Origin: Bromus sterilis
Taxonomy: Eukaryota; Streptophyta; Magnoliopsida; Poales; Poaceae
NCBI GenBank assembly: GCA_950022295.1
Contig: OX465598.1
Coordinates: forward strand, 121,317,001-121,381,000
Length of the DNA: 64,000 nucleotides
Direction: 5' to 3'
Below, piece by piece: positions 31,233 through 44,109 of this stretch. Made by a program: the position numbers and the translations under genes. Position 1 is the stretch's first letter, and every line of letters begins with the position of its first letter. The notes beneath the pieces were generated by a model. It did not search any database and was not told where the DNA came from. It saw nothing but the letters and a program-made list of their open reading frames with translations.

Positions 31233-34200
31233 TGTAAGGCCCGATATGCGGTACTGTTCCAGATCTAGATGTTTCCATCCAGATCCGGGGACGAAGCACA
31301 TATCGGTCCCACCGCGACATCTGACGAAGTCATATGCCCCGGATTTCCAACATGATATCACAACATTACAGATACAAGGATACAACATCTCATACAATCG
31401 GCATACAACTGCCTCAAATACAATACAACAGCGGAAGATACATGTCTGAGTACAGACTACAAGAAAATTCCTAGTGGCAAAGAGAGAAACATTGATCCCC
31501 ATAACCACACGGGTCCAGGCCCTCCGCCGGGATCCGCCTAACTAGTCGTCGTCGAGCCTCCACGTGAAACGTTGATCACCATACCTGTTGTCGATCAAGA
31601 ACCCTGAAAAGAGTTTGGGGGTAGTATCATGAGTACAGAGGTACTCAGCATCCAACTGTAGTGGTCATCTGACCCAGCAAGGACTTCATCACTCATCATT
31701 CTAGGACAACTAGTAGTTTACGGTAAGGAAGGGGTAAGTGGTGAGGTTGCTGTCGCACTAGCATTTATGAAGTGGCTAACGATCTAAAGAGTAAGATAAG
31801 AAGCCAAGCATTCGATGAGGAATCGCCTCCAACAAGTCTTACTATCAACTACTTACGCAAACATAACACCTATCCTATCCTTGTCCTCCTCTTCGCATCC
31901 CGACGAAGAAGAAGCAGTCAAGGCACACACACGTTGATCAAGTTATATTAAGATTATCTCAGTTGTTGTTGTCTATGAACAAGGAGTAGGTCTCAAGTCG
32001 TCCATAACCGTGGACACGACTTCTCGAAAAGATTTAACCCTGCAGGGGTGTACCAACTGACCATTACGAGGCGCCGCATGCTCGCCCATCTCTCTCAGTT
32101 TATACCCATTATAGGCAACCATTTTATGATTTAGTTCCAAGAGATCCGAAACGACAGGTCCCTCTAACTAACAACGAACGAATCCGGGTGGCCCTCGGGG
32201 AGTCGACACCCAATCCAAAAGCTGGCCACGCTCTCGGATCGGACTCTTCCGTATGGCCAAGGTCGGGTTTAGTCTCGCCTATATAACAGGGGACTTCCCT
32301 AGCTCACCAAGTGTGGACCAACAGAGGAACTCTGTCTCCGCTGGCCCGAGTTGTTTGAAAACTACTGGCAGCTGACCAGCACACACACGGTTTCAAATGG
32401 TAAATCAGCTTGGGCCACCTCTAGAAATGTTTGAAGCTAGGTAGGTAAGAAGAAGGGACCCCATAAAATCCCACACGCGATTAGGCACGCTCAGTCTTAA
32501 AACCAATACCCGGAAATCAGATCCTAGGTGACTCGAATGGAACAAAGCGTCGGGGCGGGATAGCCTAGACCTTCCATCCTTCGTCGAATATAGTGAACAT
32601 TATAATAATCATATCATCAACAACAATATAATAATGTGATATCCCAAACCCAGGGGTAACAGGGTAACATCGTAGCATCCTAAGCATGCATACTAAGCAG
32701 GGGCTGAGCAACGAGCAATAGTAACATAGCAGTAGAAGGTTTGCTGGGAAGGGACATGGCTGTATCGGTTTGAAAGAGGCTGTAAACATGTGGTAGGATC
32801 AAACATCGAACCTAACCTAGACTAGCATGCAAACCGCTGGTTGAAATAGAATGGATCATAATTAATGTATAGTCCTTGCCTGTTGATAAGTCGGCTTCCG
32901 AAGGTGTAGTTGATCGCAAGCTCGCATCGTCTCCGAGAGGTATCCGCGAAAGCACACAAGACGGTAAACACTGGAAAGCAATCAACGGTGCACCACTATT
33001 ACTACGGAGCAATACAAGTCAAAGAGACAACACAAGGCACGGCAACGCGATACGGATTTATCGTCGAGAACGGTTACTAACAGTTTAAGTGGGGTATCGG
33101 TCACACACGACGAATACCGCACGTTTACGGTGGTTCAGGTTGCTTAGCTACAGGTGATCAACCAACGGTTTTTAACATGGCAACTCAAGCAAGCATGGCA
33201 TGTCACACAATCATGGAAAAAGGTTAAGCACAAAGTAAACTACCTATACTAGTCAAGTTAAGCGAGGCAACACCCTAAACATGGCATAACAGTAAGTGTC
33301 GCACGATGATTAAAACATTTGGTACTGTTCTTCCCTAAACCATATTTTAGGTTGGTTAACAACAGAAAACAATAGCATAAACACAAAGTACACGAAAAAC
33401 TAATCAAGTTACATATAAAGAACACCCCAAACGGAGTTACGGTTAAAAAGATATAAGCAAAACAAGTTACGGGCACAAACTGCCAACATCACGAAGCACA
33501 GTTTAGAGCAATGCATAAACAGGATAATCAATGCAAACATGCTCACAAATGATATGAAATTAAACTAGACATGACAGGGAAGGCATATCAAAAAGAATCA
33601 TGCAAAAAGGTATCATAGATCAAAAGATATTAAGCAAACAACATGACATCGCAAAGTAACAGACTTAGAGAAAAACAAAGGTGGCTGTCAAAAACAGCAG
33701 CAGAGCAACTTTGGAGCTCAACAACTATATTTCCAGCAAGCATATCATGGCAATGCAATACATGTAATGAAAGTAGACATCATGCTTAACAATATGCAAT
33801 TGGAATCACTCAATTCCGATAAACGGTCGCGACACACTCGTCGACCGAAGTTGCAACAAAATAACAATTTCAGCAACAGCAGCACAATAACATCAGGGTC
33901 ACCACTTTGGAGCAATATTTAATATAGCTAAAGCACCCAAACATGGCAAGTTAAAGCATGGAAATGAAGTACACATGATGCTTAACACATAGGAGAAAGT
34001 ATCAATGCAATAGGCCTCATGGATTTGTTACAATCATCATGCAAAGTTGCAACAAAATAATAACAGCAACACTTAACAGGAATTTGTAGCAGTTTAACGG
34101 CCTGATGCCCACTTTAGAACACAATTACACAATCAAGATGAGCTCAAACGGAAAGACTTTCTACATACGAACGCTAGAGCACGCAAAATTGAGCAACTTT

Positions 34201-35482
34201 CGTTTTGGGGGCACGTTCATCGGAGCTACGAATTAGTCGCAAATTACAATGCAAAACTGAATACAGCACATGTTTTCATAGACTTAGCAGAAAAACAATA
34301 AAGGAAAAAAATACAGAGGAAAAAAAACATAGGGCGGCTCGGGCCTCACCACTGGGCCAAGCCCAAGAGGCAGGCCGGCTTGGGCTACAGGTTGCGCTGG
34401 GCCAGGGGGCGGATTGGGCCTGGGAGGAGGCTGGCGGCCCAGCTGGACAGGGATCGGACAGGCGCCCTCGTCCCGAGCCGGAGGTTGCCGGCGGCTGCGG
34501 CCTTCGGGCCGGCGGCGAGCCCGACGGCAGGGCGGCACGGGGCCGAGCGGCGCGGGGGAAGGTGCGGTGGTCGGATCCGCCGGGATCCCTCGCCGGTGAG
34601 ATCCAAGGCGGGGCGCGGCTCGGAGCTCTCGGAGCTCCCTTCCATGGCGGCCTGGCTGCGTCCTGTAGACAGAGAGAGGAGAGGGAGAGGTGAGGTCAGG
34701 GAAGAAGAGAGAGGGAGGAGGGAGAGAGGAAGAGAGGGAAGGAGGAGGGCTCGCCCCGGCGGCTCGCCGGCTGGCGGCCTGGCTGCTCCGGCGTCTGCCC
34801 ATGGGCAGGGTGGAGGCGACGGCTGGAGGAGAGAGGAGCACGGTTGGTGGGGAGGCTGGGGCGCATCTGGGCCGTTGGATCGGCCGATCCGACGGTTCCG
34901 ATTTTCCTGGGGCTAGGGTTTCGCGAATCTGAGGCTAGAAGGCAGAATTTGGGGCAAATTGGAGGGGGTGGCTGCAATTTTGTGCTAGGGAAACCCTAGA
35001 AAGTGGTGGGAGTGTGGTGGTGTTTATATAGCCCATGTGGCTGGCAGTTTGCAAAAACATCCCCGTTTTTTCTCTCTCGCGCGCGGTGCTCACGTTTCTG
35101 ACCGCCGGGGTCCGTAGTACCTCCGATTCGGGTAAAACTTCGAACTGCGCGATCAGCGCGTCGAGACGGAGGCGTTCACCTTGCGCTGGAACCGTTCCGA
35201 GAACACTTTCCGGCGCGCTATAAAAATATCTCGTTTAATTATTAAACGGGGTTTTTCGTTCCGTTGGCTGCGGCTGGTCTCGTGCGGTTTTCGCGAGGGT
35301 GATCGGGTGAAACCCGGTGTCGCAAAGGTCGAGTGTCAGGGTGGCAAAGGTCGGTCTTCGTCCGATACGAGATAAGAGGGGTAAAAATAATCGGGGATGC
35401 AAACACCGCAAACAAATCAAACAATCAAACAATTCACGCCGAAAACAAATTTTTTAATTTTTGTGAAATCTGGGTTGTTACA
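31233..35482 (-). mobile_element. Solo long LTR, 4.25 kb
   Basis: Starts TGTAAGGCCCG and ends GGTTGTTACA, flanked by ATGAT at 31228-31232 and 35483-35487. The gag sequence of the host element continues across the duplication. Minus-strand orientation is shown by a TATATAA box at about 35023-35032 with a GC-rich leader downstream (34.9-34.3 kb). The left 1.75 kb is shared with the LTRs at 40820 and 46251; the right 2.4 kb is not. No internal domain remains, as expected after LTR-LTR recombination. Confidence 0.92.
35023..35032 (-). promoter_or_regulatory. TATA box of the solo LTR
   Basis: Minus-strand GCTATATAAACACC, followed by a GC-rich transcribed leader. The spacing and composition fit a core promoter of a very long LTR. 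Confidence 0.55.
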
Positions 35483-35487
35483 ATGAT

Positions 35488-36759
35488 GTCCCTTTAAATT
35501 CTTTTGTTGCCCAAGAACAAGTAGATGTGAACTTTATTGCTAGAAACAATTTCAACAACAATGCTTATAGGGGTAATTTTGCTAGCAATCCTAATCCGTT
35601 TCCATCCAACTATGGGAACAACAACACCTACCCTAGCAACAAGAACCCCTCTTCTGAATTAGAAAGCATGCTTAGAGACTTTATCACTACCCAAAAAGCC
35701 TTCAACAAAAATGTAGAGGAGAAATTAGCTAAAGTAGATAATCTCTCTTTGAAGGTAGAAAGCTTAGCCCTTGATATTGAGATGCTTAAAATTAGAACCT
35801 CTCCCCTTGAGGAGAATAAGGCCACTCCTATTAATGCTATCCAATTACAAATTAATGAAAATATTAGGATGATGGCTAAACTTAAAGAAAGGTGGGCTAG
35901 AGAAAAAGAGGAAGAGGATAGAATTAAGAGCCTTCCTACACACCACACAGTTGCCACTATCCAAATTGTTGAGGACACTCAAACTATTAGCACCCAATGC
36001 ACTCCTAGTCCCGTTGGATCTATAAATGGTGATGCTAATACCTCAACCGAAGATAAAGAAACTCCTATGAACATAGAGGGTTTCAAACAAGTGAGCCTAA
36101 ATGACACTAGTACTACCTTTGATAGTAGTGATATTGATTTTGATACTTGCACCCTCTCAGAAGTTATCAGTTTTCTACACAAAATGTCTAGAGACCCCCA
36201 CACTAGCACACTTAATCTTGCCTTCACGGAGCATATCACAGATGCTCTTATCAAAGCTAGGGAGGAGAAGCTTAGAGTAGAAGCCTCCATACCTAGGAAG
36301 CTAGATTATGGTTGGGACCCTATGATCAAAATTAAATTAAATAACTTCTCTTGCTATGCTTTATGTGATGTTGGAGCTAGTACCTCCGTTATGCCCAAAA
36401 GAATATTTGATATGTTTGAATTGAAGCCCTTTGAGCCTTGTTCTTTTGGTGTTCGTCTTGTTGATTCTTCCGAAAAGAAACCTTTGGGGAAGATCGACGA
36501 TGTTCTTATCATTGTCATTGACAACTAAGTTCCCGTTGATTTTATTGTTATGGATATAGAGTGTGAACCTTTGTGTCCAATTATTTTGGGACGTCCTTTT
36601 CTTCGCACCGTTGGTGCGGTTATTGACATGAAAGAGGGGGATATAAAATTCCAATTCCCATTGAAAAATGGGATGGAACACTTCCCTAGACAGAAAATCA
36701 AGTTACCTTTTGAGTCCGTTACTCGGGCTAGTTATTCTCTTTCTCTTGATAAAACTTGA
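35488..36759 (+). pseudogene. Gypsy gag C-terminus and aspartic protease
   Basis: Continues the interrupted gag (RNNFNNNAYRGNFASNPNPF), passes an Asn-rich linker and a coiled-coil (KNVEEKLAKVDNLSLKVESL), and reaches a protease-like domain. Its active-site region reads CYALCDVGASTSVMPKRIF (about 36353-36408), where the usual D-S/T-G is DVGAS, as in plant gypsy proteases of this group. A TAA at about 36526 is followed in frame by VDFIVMDIECEPLCPIILGR and a flap region to the stop at 36759. No polymerase follows. Confidence 0.85.
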
Positions 36760-39478
36760 TTCTTCTTTTGCATCATGCCTAGCTTAAAGGCATAAAAGAA
36801 AGCGCTTTCGGGAGGCAGCCCGCAACGAATTTAGGTTTTTCTTTTTTCTTTTGTTGTGTCTTGATGATTGTTACTACTTTAGCAACATCATTGTATCTTT
36901 ATTTTTCAGCTTTGTGCCAAGTTATAGCCTCTTACGGGAAGGGAAGCAAAAGTTGTGACATGCTGTCCAGAAAACAGATTCTGTCCTCGTGACCAGAAAA
37001 AATCCAGAAAACTCCCAGTTCATCTTTTTGAGCTGAAATTTTTACACAGTATGATCTATACAATTGTGAAACTTCCGTATGTTCTGAGTTTTTTTATTTG
37101 AGTTGCATAAGTGTCCCTCAAAAATTCTTTACTACCTGTTGTTCTGTTTTTCACAGATTCTGCCACGTTTTGTCCCTCCTTACTTTTGCAAACCTTAAGC
37201 TTGCTTTTTCTTTGCAAAAACTTTTTGGAAATCTTGATAAACAGTAGCTCTTCAAGAATATCTTTATGTCCAGTGGGGAAAAATTATTTTATTAAGGGTA
37301 CTAACCTCTCTAATCAGCTTTTGATGAGTTATGTATGAAGTGAGTTTTCAAGTGTGCGATGGAAGATGATGAAAGAAGATCCAGGAGTGTCAAGCGCTCA
37401 AGATTGGGGATGCCCCCATGCATCCCCAATAAATATTCAAGGAGACTCAAGCGTCTAAGCTTGGGGATGCCCCCGTGCATCCCCTTCTCCATCAACAATC
37501 ATCAGTTCGTCCTTCGTCTCACTATATTTTTGTCACTTCATGCGTTATGTGCTATGCTTGGAGCGTTTCACTCTTAGGTTTTATTTTTAGTTTTCTTTAG
37601 CTTTGCTTGCTGTTCATAACAAGTTAGATCCCGTCTTACTTTGTTTGGGAGAGAAACACGCTCCACTTTCAAAATCTAGAACACATCATAGGATTTTTCC
37701 TGCTTATCTTTTTGCTGTTGTGTGTTCTTTATCTTTTCATAGCTACTGCCATGTTTAGTTTTAGTCTTAGTTTGTCTTTAGCAAGAGCCTTGGATTTTGT
37801 TTAGTTTGTTGCTGGAACTCTTTTTAGTTTTCATGTTTATCTTGGTAAAGAGAGTTGGTTGTTGCACTGAGTTGTGTCTTGTCTTGAAAGTAGGTAATTG
37901 AGGTTGCTATTTAATTCTAGTAGTAACTTGCAATAGTTGAGAACTCTAGCTACTAGATGGATCACTAATCTTTGGAGGGATCGAATATCACAGAACACTC
38001 ACGTACCATGAGTCGAGGATGCGCAAGGAAAACCAAACCCCCATACACTCCTCCTCGGGGTACTTGTCTCTTTGTGAACCTCCTTATTAGATTGAGAGTT
38101 ACCGATAATAAGTGCATGAGTTCTTCGGACTAATGTAAGTATTGAAAGTTGACACTTCCACCTCCTCATTTTTGCTAGCCTCTCCTGTGCCGTGCATTGC
38201 TTTCTTCTCACTCCGAGAGTTGGCGTCCACCTTGGCCGGTACATCCAAACCCTTGGCATGATACGCTCTGTCATCATAAACCTCCTTATATCTTTCCTCA
38301 AAACAGCCACCATACCTACCTATCAAGGCATTTCCATAGCCTTTCCGAGATATATTGCCATGCAACATCCACCTCTTCATGACTTGATCTTCATGTCATA
38401 CATGTTCCTGCTACACTGGCAGCGACATACATTGCATACATCATGATAGTTACATCTTCTTTATGATTTTGAGTACCTTGTAAAGTGTGAAAGATCTCCT
38501 TTACCTTGTTGTAAAATAGAGTGTTGCCCTTAAGTGAGGAAAAGATCCCAAAGTGGACACAATAAAAGATCCCAAAGAGGAAAAATGAGAGTTAAATAGA
38601 AAGAGCCATTGAGGCCACAAAAAAAATACAAAAATAGAAAAAAGAGAAAAAGAAATAAAAAGAGAGAAAGGGGCAACACTACTATCCTTTTGAGAGATCC
38701 ACACTAGTACTCCCTTTATATCCTTGTACTCCGTAGAGATGATCATTATGCATATAGCTATGTGGGGACCTTCACACTATAGAACTTGTCTTGCATATTC
38801 CAAGGATGAGCCTCCTCAACGAGCTCTAGGTCTTCATGAGCGAGCAAGTTAGATGCATCCCCACTAGTTCCTTTGGAGAGCTTCTTAGCTCGTATGTGCA
38901 TCCGTTGCATGGCAATCCCTACTCCTCACATCATATCTATCATTTGGCATCTCTTGCCTATGATTGTCCTCATTGATGTGAGCCTTTCTCATCCTTTTTG
39001 TCTTCCTCCTCCACACTCCTCTCTTTGCCATCCTAAGTGTCAACTCTCGTGCTTACGCTCATCCATTGCATGAGTGCTCAAAATGTCGAAAAGGAGTGGA
39101 TCAAATTGACTTTTACCTGGCTAGTGGTCTGGGGACGAGTCAAGATAAGATTCCAAAGATGACCAAGTGTCAAACTTTAGTAGATTGAGTTCTCAACACA
39201 AAAATACTTTTTCTCCTATTCCCTATCCCCCTTCTTGCACGCAAACACCATTTGGAGACATTCGAGTCACGGACAGCGAGAGCTCTTGCACCTAATGTTC
39301 TTTTGTTACTTGTTTCAATGCTAATATAGACTCTTGCATGTTATGACTTGATTTGAATCTCTAACCTTGATTGCTTTACTTTTCAAAGTTCTTTTATGGT
39401 TGCTAGCATGTCACCACAGAAATTATGATGTTATCATTTACCTACTCGAGGACGAGCATGAATTAAGCTTGGGGATGT
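36760..39478 (+). other. Non-coding 3' internal region of the Sabrina-like element
   Basis: About 2.7 kb where pol should be, with no RT, RNase H or integrase motif in any frame. It holds two identical-stem hairpins (GGGGATGC...GCATCCCC, 37406-37427 and 37463-37484) and an A-rich stretch at 38610-38670. It ends with a purine-containing AAGCTTGGGGAT just before the 3' LTR at 39479. It fits a non-autonomous element that relies on a partner's pol. Confidence 0.75.
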
Positions 39479-40541
39479 TGATACGTCCAAAACGTATCTA
39501 TAATTTCTGCTTGCTCCATGCATGTTTTGTGTGATATTGCTATGTTCTAGATACACTTTCATACACTTTTGATCATATTTGGACTAACCTATTAACTCAG
39601 TGCACCCCAGTGCCAGTTCCTGTTTTCTGCTGTTTTTCTATTTCAGTTTTCCCCCATATAAAAAGTGCCAGAAAAATTCCGGGAAAAATACAGGAAAAAT
39701 CAGCGTACAGGATGCTTCGCGAAGAGCCCGAGTGGGGCCAGAGGGGAGCCAGGGGGCCCAGGCGGCCACCCGGCGCGGCCCCACCCCTGGCCGCGCCAGG
39801 GGGGCGCCAGGGGCCCCTGGTCCACCTCTGGCTACCCCCCTTCGCCTATATATCCCCCGTGATGTAAAACCCTCGGGGACAGAACCCTTTTTCGCGATCT
39901 CGCCTCTGTTCCGCCGCCGCCGCGCTCCCGAGATCGGGAGCACCAGAAGACCTCTTCCCGGCACCCTGCCAGAGGGAGGGCCGACCTCCGGGAGTCTCCT
40001 CTCCACCATGGATGCTTCCGGGATGTCTTGTGAGTAGTTTTCCTTGGACCATGGGTCCGTGATCAGTAGCTATGTGATGTTCTCCTCCCCTCTTTGTTCT
40101 TCATGGTTTAGACCTCGTGAGCTGCCCTACATGATCGAGGCACTTTTGTAATCTTTCTGCTATTGCTATGCTGAGTTTGATGGGATCTGATGGATTATGA
40201 GATTATGTTCAGATTGTGATTGAGTAATATATTTGGTTTTTATCTCTTATATTTTTGTTCCTAAGTAATTCTTGCATGTTCTCCGTTGTTGTTTATTGCA
40301 TTGGCCAAGTAGTAGGTAGTAACTTCAAGAGGGAACGTTATGCTCGATTGTGAGTTCATGCCTCCCGATGACACGCTTGAGTGACAGAAACATGAGTCTA
40401 GGGGATGTGCTGTTGCCACAAGGGGGAAAACAACGGTGCTTGTAACCGCGGTTGCAAGGATTGTTTACTTTACGCAAAGTACTTTATAATGCAGTTGTCT
40501 GTTGCTTTGGGTTTAAACTTTGGGTGGGGCTCGCAACTTAA
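39479..40541 (+). repeat. 3' LTR of the Sabrina-like element, interrupted
   Basis: Matches 28681-29742 with few differences until ...CGCAACTTAA, then breaks where a second element begins TGTGACACCCCG. The remaining 560 bp of the LTR must lie to the right of the window. Confidence 0.9.
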
Positions 40542-43500
40542 TGTGACACCCCGCCTGAATACCACTTTACACAGACGAGTGTCGCCCACACACCAGCCCA
40601 GGAATCACTCTGGTGTGCGCGCTTACAACACGTACCAAGAACATAGGCACAACTATAAAGGATTCATAAGCCAAAGTGGCTTGAATCAATACATTACCAC
40701 CATAGATGGTTCATTACAGAGATGGGGGCAGCGGAATAATAACTGTCTACGGTAGCACGGACTTGGAGTGGCTCCAATCCACAGGGATCTGACCGGGTTA
40801 CTCTTCCTAGCTCACAAACTGTAAGGCCAGATATGCGATACTGTTCCAGATCTAGGTGTTTCCACCCAGACCCGGGGACGAAGCACATATCGGTCCCACC
40901 GCGACATATGACAAAGCCATATGCCCCGGATTTCCAACATGATATCACAACATTACAGATACAAGGATACAACATCTCATACAATCGGCATACAACTGCC
41001 TCAATACAATACAACAGCGGAAGATACATGTCTGAGGACAGACTACAATCAAATGTCTACTGGCAAGAGAAAACATCGATCCCATAACCACACGGGTCTA
41101 GGCCCTCCGCCGGGATCCTCCTAACTAGTCGTCGTCGAGTCTCCACGTGAAACGTCGATCACCATACCTATTGTCGATCAAGAACCCTGAAAAGAGTTTG
41201 GGGGTAGTATCATGAGTACAGAGGTACTCAGCATCCAACTGTAGTGGTCATCTGACACAGCAAGGACTTCATCACTCGTCATTCTAGGACAACTAGTAGT
41301 TTACGGTAAGGAAGGGGTAAGTGGTGAGGTTGCTGCCGCGCTAGCATTTATGAAGTGGCTAACGATCTAGAGAGTAAGATAAGAAGCCAAGCATTCGATG
41401 AGGAATCGCCTCCAACAAGTCTTGCTATCAACTACTTACGCAAACATAACACCTATCCTATCCTTGTCCTCCTCTTCGCATCCCGACGAAGAAGAAGCTG
41501 TCAAGGCACACACAGACGTTGATCAAGTTATATTAAGATTATCTCAGTTGTTGTTGTCTATGAACAAGGAGTAGGTCTCAAGTCGTCCATAACCGTGGAC
41601 ACGGCTTCTCGAAAAGATTTAACCCTGCAGGGGTGTACCAACTGCCCATTACAAGGCTCCGCACGCACGCCCATCTCTCTCAGTTGCTACCCATCACAGG
41701 CAACCATTTTATGATTTAGTTCCAAGAGATCCGAAACGACAGGTCCCTCTAACTAACAACGAACAAATCCGGGTGGCCCCCGGGGAGTCGACACCCAATC
41801 CAAAAGCCGGCCACTCTCTCGGATCGGACTCTTCCGTCTCAACAGGGTTTGGTTTACCGAGACGCCTCACGTGAGGCCTCGGGCCCTCGCCGGTCAAAGG
41901 TGGACCAACAGGGAAACCATGTCTCCGCTGGTCCAAGTTGTTTGAAATCTGCCAGCCGCGCTCCAGTCACACACACGTTTTCAAATGGTAAATCAGCTTG
42001 GGCCACCACTAGAAATGTTTGAAGCTAGGTAGGTAAGAAAAGGGGACCCCATAAAATCCCACACGCGGTTAGGGACGCTCAGTCTTAAAACCAATACCCG
42101 GAACTCGGGTCCTAGGTGACTCGAATGGAACAAAGTGTCGGGCCGGGATAGCCTAGACCTTCCATCCTTCGTCGAATATAGTCAACATTTATAATAGTCA
42201 TATCATCAACAACAATATAATAATGTGATATCCCAAACCCAAGGAGTAACAGGGTGACATCGTAGCATCCTAAGCATGCATACTAAGCAGGGGCTGAGCA
42301 ACGAGCAATAGTAACATAGAAGTACAAGGTCTGCTGGGACGGGACATGGCTGTATCGGTTTGAAAGAGGTTGTAAACATGTGGTAGGATCAAACATCGAA
42401 GCTAACCTAGACTAGCATGCAAACCGCTGGTTGAAATAGAATGGATCATAAGTAATGTATAGTCCTTGCCTGTTGATAAGTCGGGTCCCGAAGGTGTAGT
42501 TGATCGCAAACTCGCACCGCCTCCGAGAGTATCCGCGGGAGCACACAAGAAGTAAACACTGGAAATGCAATCAACGGTGATACACTATCACTACGGAGCA
42601 ATCACGAGCAAGCAATAAACAAACAAGCATGGTCATGTATGATGCGTGTCATTTTAATATCATGGCATGAATATAAGAACGAGCAAGTTTAAAAGAAGCA
42701 TCGGGAAGCAATGGTGCTATGCTACCGAGAACCTTCATATGCATTACGTTAGTGAGTTACGGATCCGAAGAATCCTTATGTTATAATTATTATGATGCGT
42801 GATCATGGCATGTGCAAAAGACTAGAAAATAATATCAACAAGAATTACCCACACACGAGGATAACCTCAAGATGGGATTCCTTAACATAATCATAGATGC
42901 AATGACATGGCATGGGGTATGATGCACCTAATGCATTCTACTGCAAACAATAAAATAAAGAGAGGGACAACGCTACCGAAAACTACGGTCATCGCAAGAT
43001 CTACAATGCTCGAAACAAGAGATGAGTGCCAACGAAGGAGGGGAAGTGATGTTGTATCACCTATGGAACAAGTGTACAACATCACAGTGAGGGGTGCGAC
43101 AAGTTGTTTGGCATGGGGTGATCAACAACATACGAGGATCACAAGATAACAACAATTGGACTATGCATGTATCTCATGATAATTGAAAGGGAATTGTCTG
43201 CACACATGTCTCGTGGGACCCACTCAAGAATATATGGCAACAACATGCCAAGGTGGCCCATTTACAAGTATGGAACACAACACAACGGAAAAGATTGGGA
43301 GAAAAGCACCCGGTGCATCATCGCGAGAGGTATCATGTGCAAAAATATACATTCTTCAAATAATGCATGCCCATACGATAAAATGAACCGCACCATTGTC
43401 TTCCTCACAAAATTCTGCCCCAAAAGCATATATAACATGATATTTTGCGAGGCAAAGTCGCACGGGTTACCGGCTATGCAAAAATGGGCAGATTTGGATC

Positions 43501-43589
43501 AAGATGAAAAAAGAGAAAAGGAGAGAAACCCTCCCCGGGCTCTCCTCGGCCAAAGCAGCAAAAGAGAAGAAAAAGGGATGTTTAATTCA

Positions 43590-43660
43590 CTCCAACTAGG
43601 GATCAAACCAGGGACCTACCGGATGCAACCACATCTCCCACACACTGGGCTGGAGCTAAC
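43590..43660 (-). other. tRNA-like module C (left LTR)
   Basis: Minus-strand B-box-like GGTTTGATCCC at 43599-43609 (GGTTCGATCCC in the copy at 49 kb) and an A-box-like AGCCCAGTGTGTGGG at 43637-43651. An acceptor-like pairing CTCCA/TGGAG joins the ends. A CCCTTTTTCTTC tract follows downstream. The anticodon arm is poor. It is weaker than the other two modules but has the right length and order. Confidence 0.4.
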
Positions 43661-43743
43661 TCTTTGATAGGAAAACAGGAGAAAACAAACTATTGCACGT
43701 ACAGAAGCAAAACTACAAAATATAGCAGAAAAATAATTAAAAG

Positions 43744-43815
43744 GAGGCTGCTGGGACTTGAACCCAACACCTCTCGGTTGCAATCCAGGTGCCCAAGCCA
43801 CTGCGCTACACCATC
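43744..43815 (-). other. tRNA-like module B (left LTR)
   Basis: 72 nt on the minus strand. A box TAGCGCAGTGGCTTGG (43793-43808) and B box GGTTCAAGTCC (43754-43764) both fit the tRNA consensus. It can be drawn as a cloverleaf: acceptor 5 of 7 pairs, D stem GCGC/GCAC, anticodon loop ATTGCAA, T stem TTGGG/CCCAG. CCTCCTTTTAATTATTTTTC follows, a possible Pol III stop. The anticodon reading (TGC) is uncertain because the anticodon stem has a mismatch. Confidence 0.55.
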
Positions 43816-43908
43816 TGACCTCGACAAAATCAGGGAACGAAACGAACTAAACTACTCGCGCAGGATAACTGAAACTGATGCAAAAACAGAGAAAAAAGTG
43901 GTGCTTTG

Positions 43909-43979
43909 TGCTGCCAGGGATTTGATCCCACGCCACCTGGCTTGCAGTTCAGGGCGCCCAACCACTGCGCTATAACTTG
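43909..43979 (-). other. tRNA-like module A (left LTR)
   Basis: Minus-strand A box TAGCGCAGTGGTTGG (43958-43972), D stem GCGC/GCGC, anticodon stem CCTG/CAGG around ACTGCAAG, and a B-box-like GGATCAAATCC (43918-43928) with two consensus mismatches. A CACTTTTTTCTCTGTTTTT tract follows. The acceptor ends do not pair, so it is a degenerate or partial tRNA. Confidence 0.45.
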
Positions 43980-44109
43980 ATAAGTGACAAGTAACAAGGC
44001 TGAAGCTACAAGAAATAGCTACAAGCGCTAACTGCAACTGAAGAAAACTCAATACGGAAGCCCGTCGGAACCAGACTGCGGTGACAGCGAGCAGGCGTCC
44101 TGGGAGGCC

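Noticed and set aside
34284..34916. Open frames of 160-185 codons, Pro/Arg/Gly-rich
   Set aside because: They overlap in nearly all frames of the GC-rich leader of the solo LTR and show no recognisable domain.
42907..43667. Plus-strand ORFs of 80 and 166 codons repeated in the LTR copies
   Set aside because: They are antisense to the element and run into the tRNA-like modules. They change length between copies (166 or 269 codons), so they are not under coding constraint.
43616..43801. Minus-strand ORF beginning MAWAPGLQPRGVGF, repeated near 49.1 and 59.8 kb
   Set aside because: This is translation through tRNA-like modules; the repeated peptide reflects conserved RNA-type sequence and not a protein.
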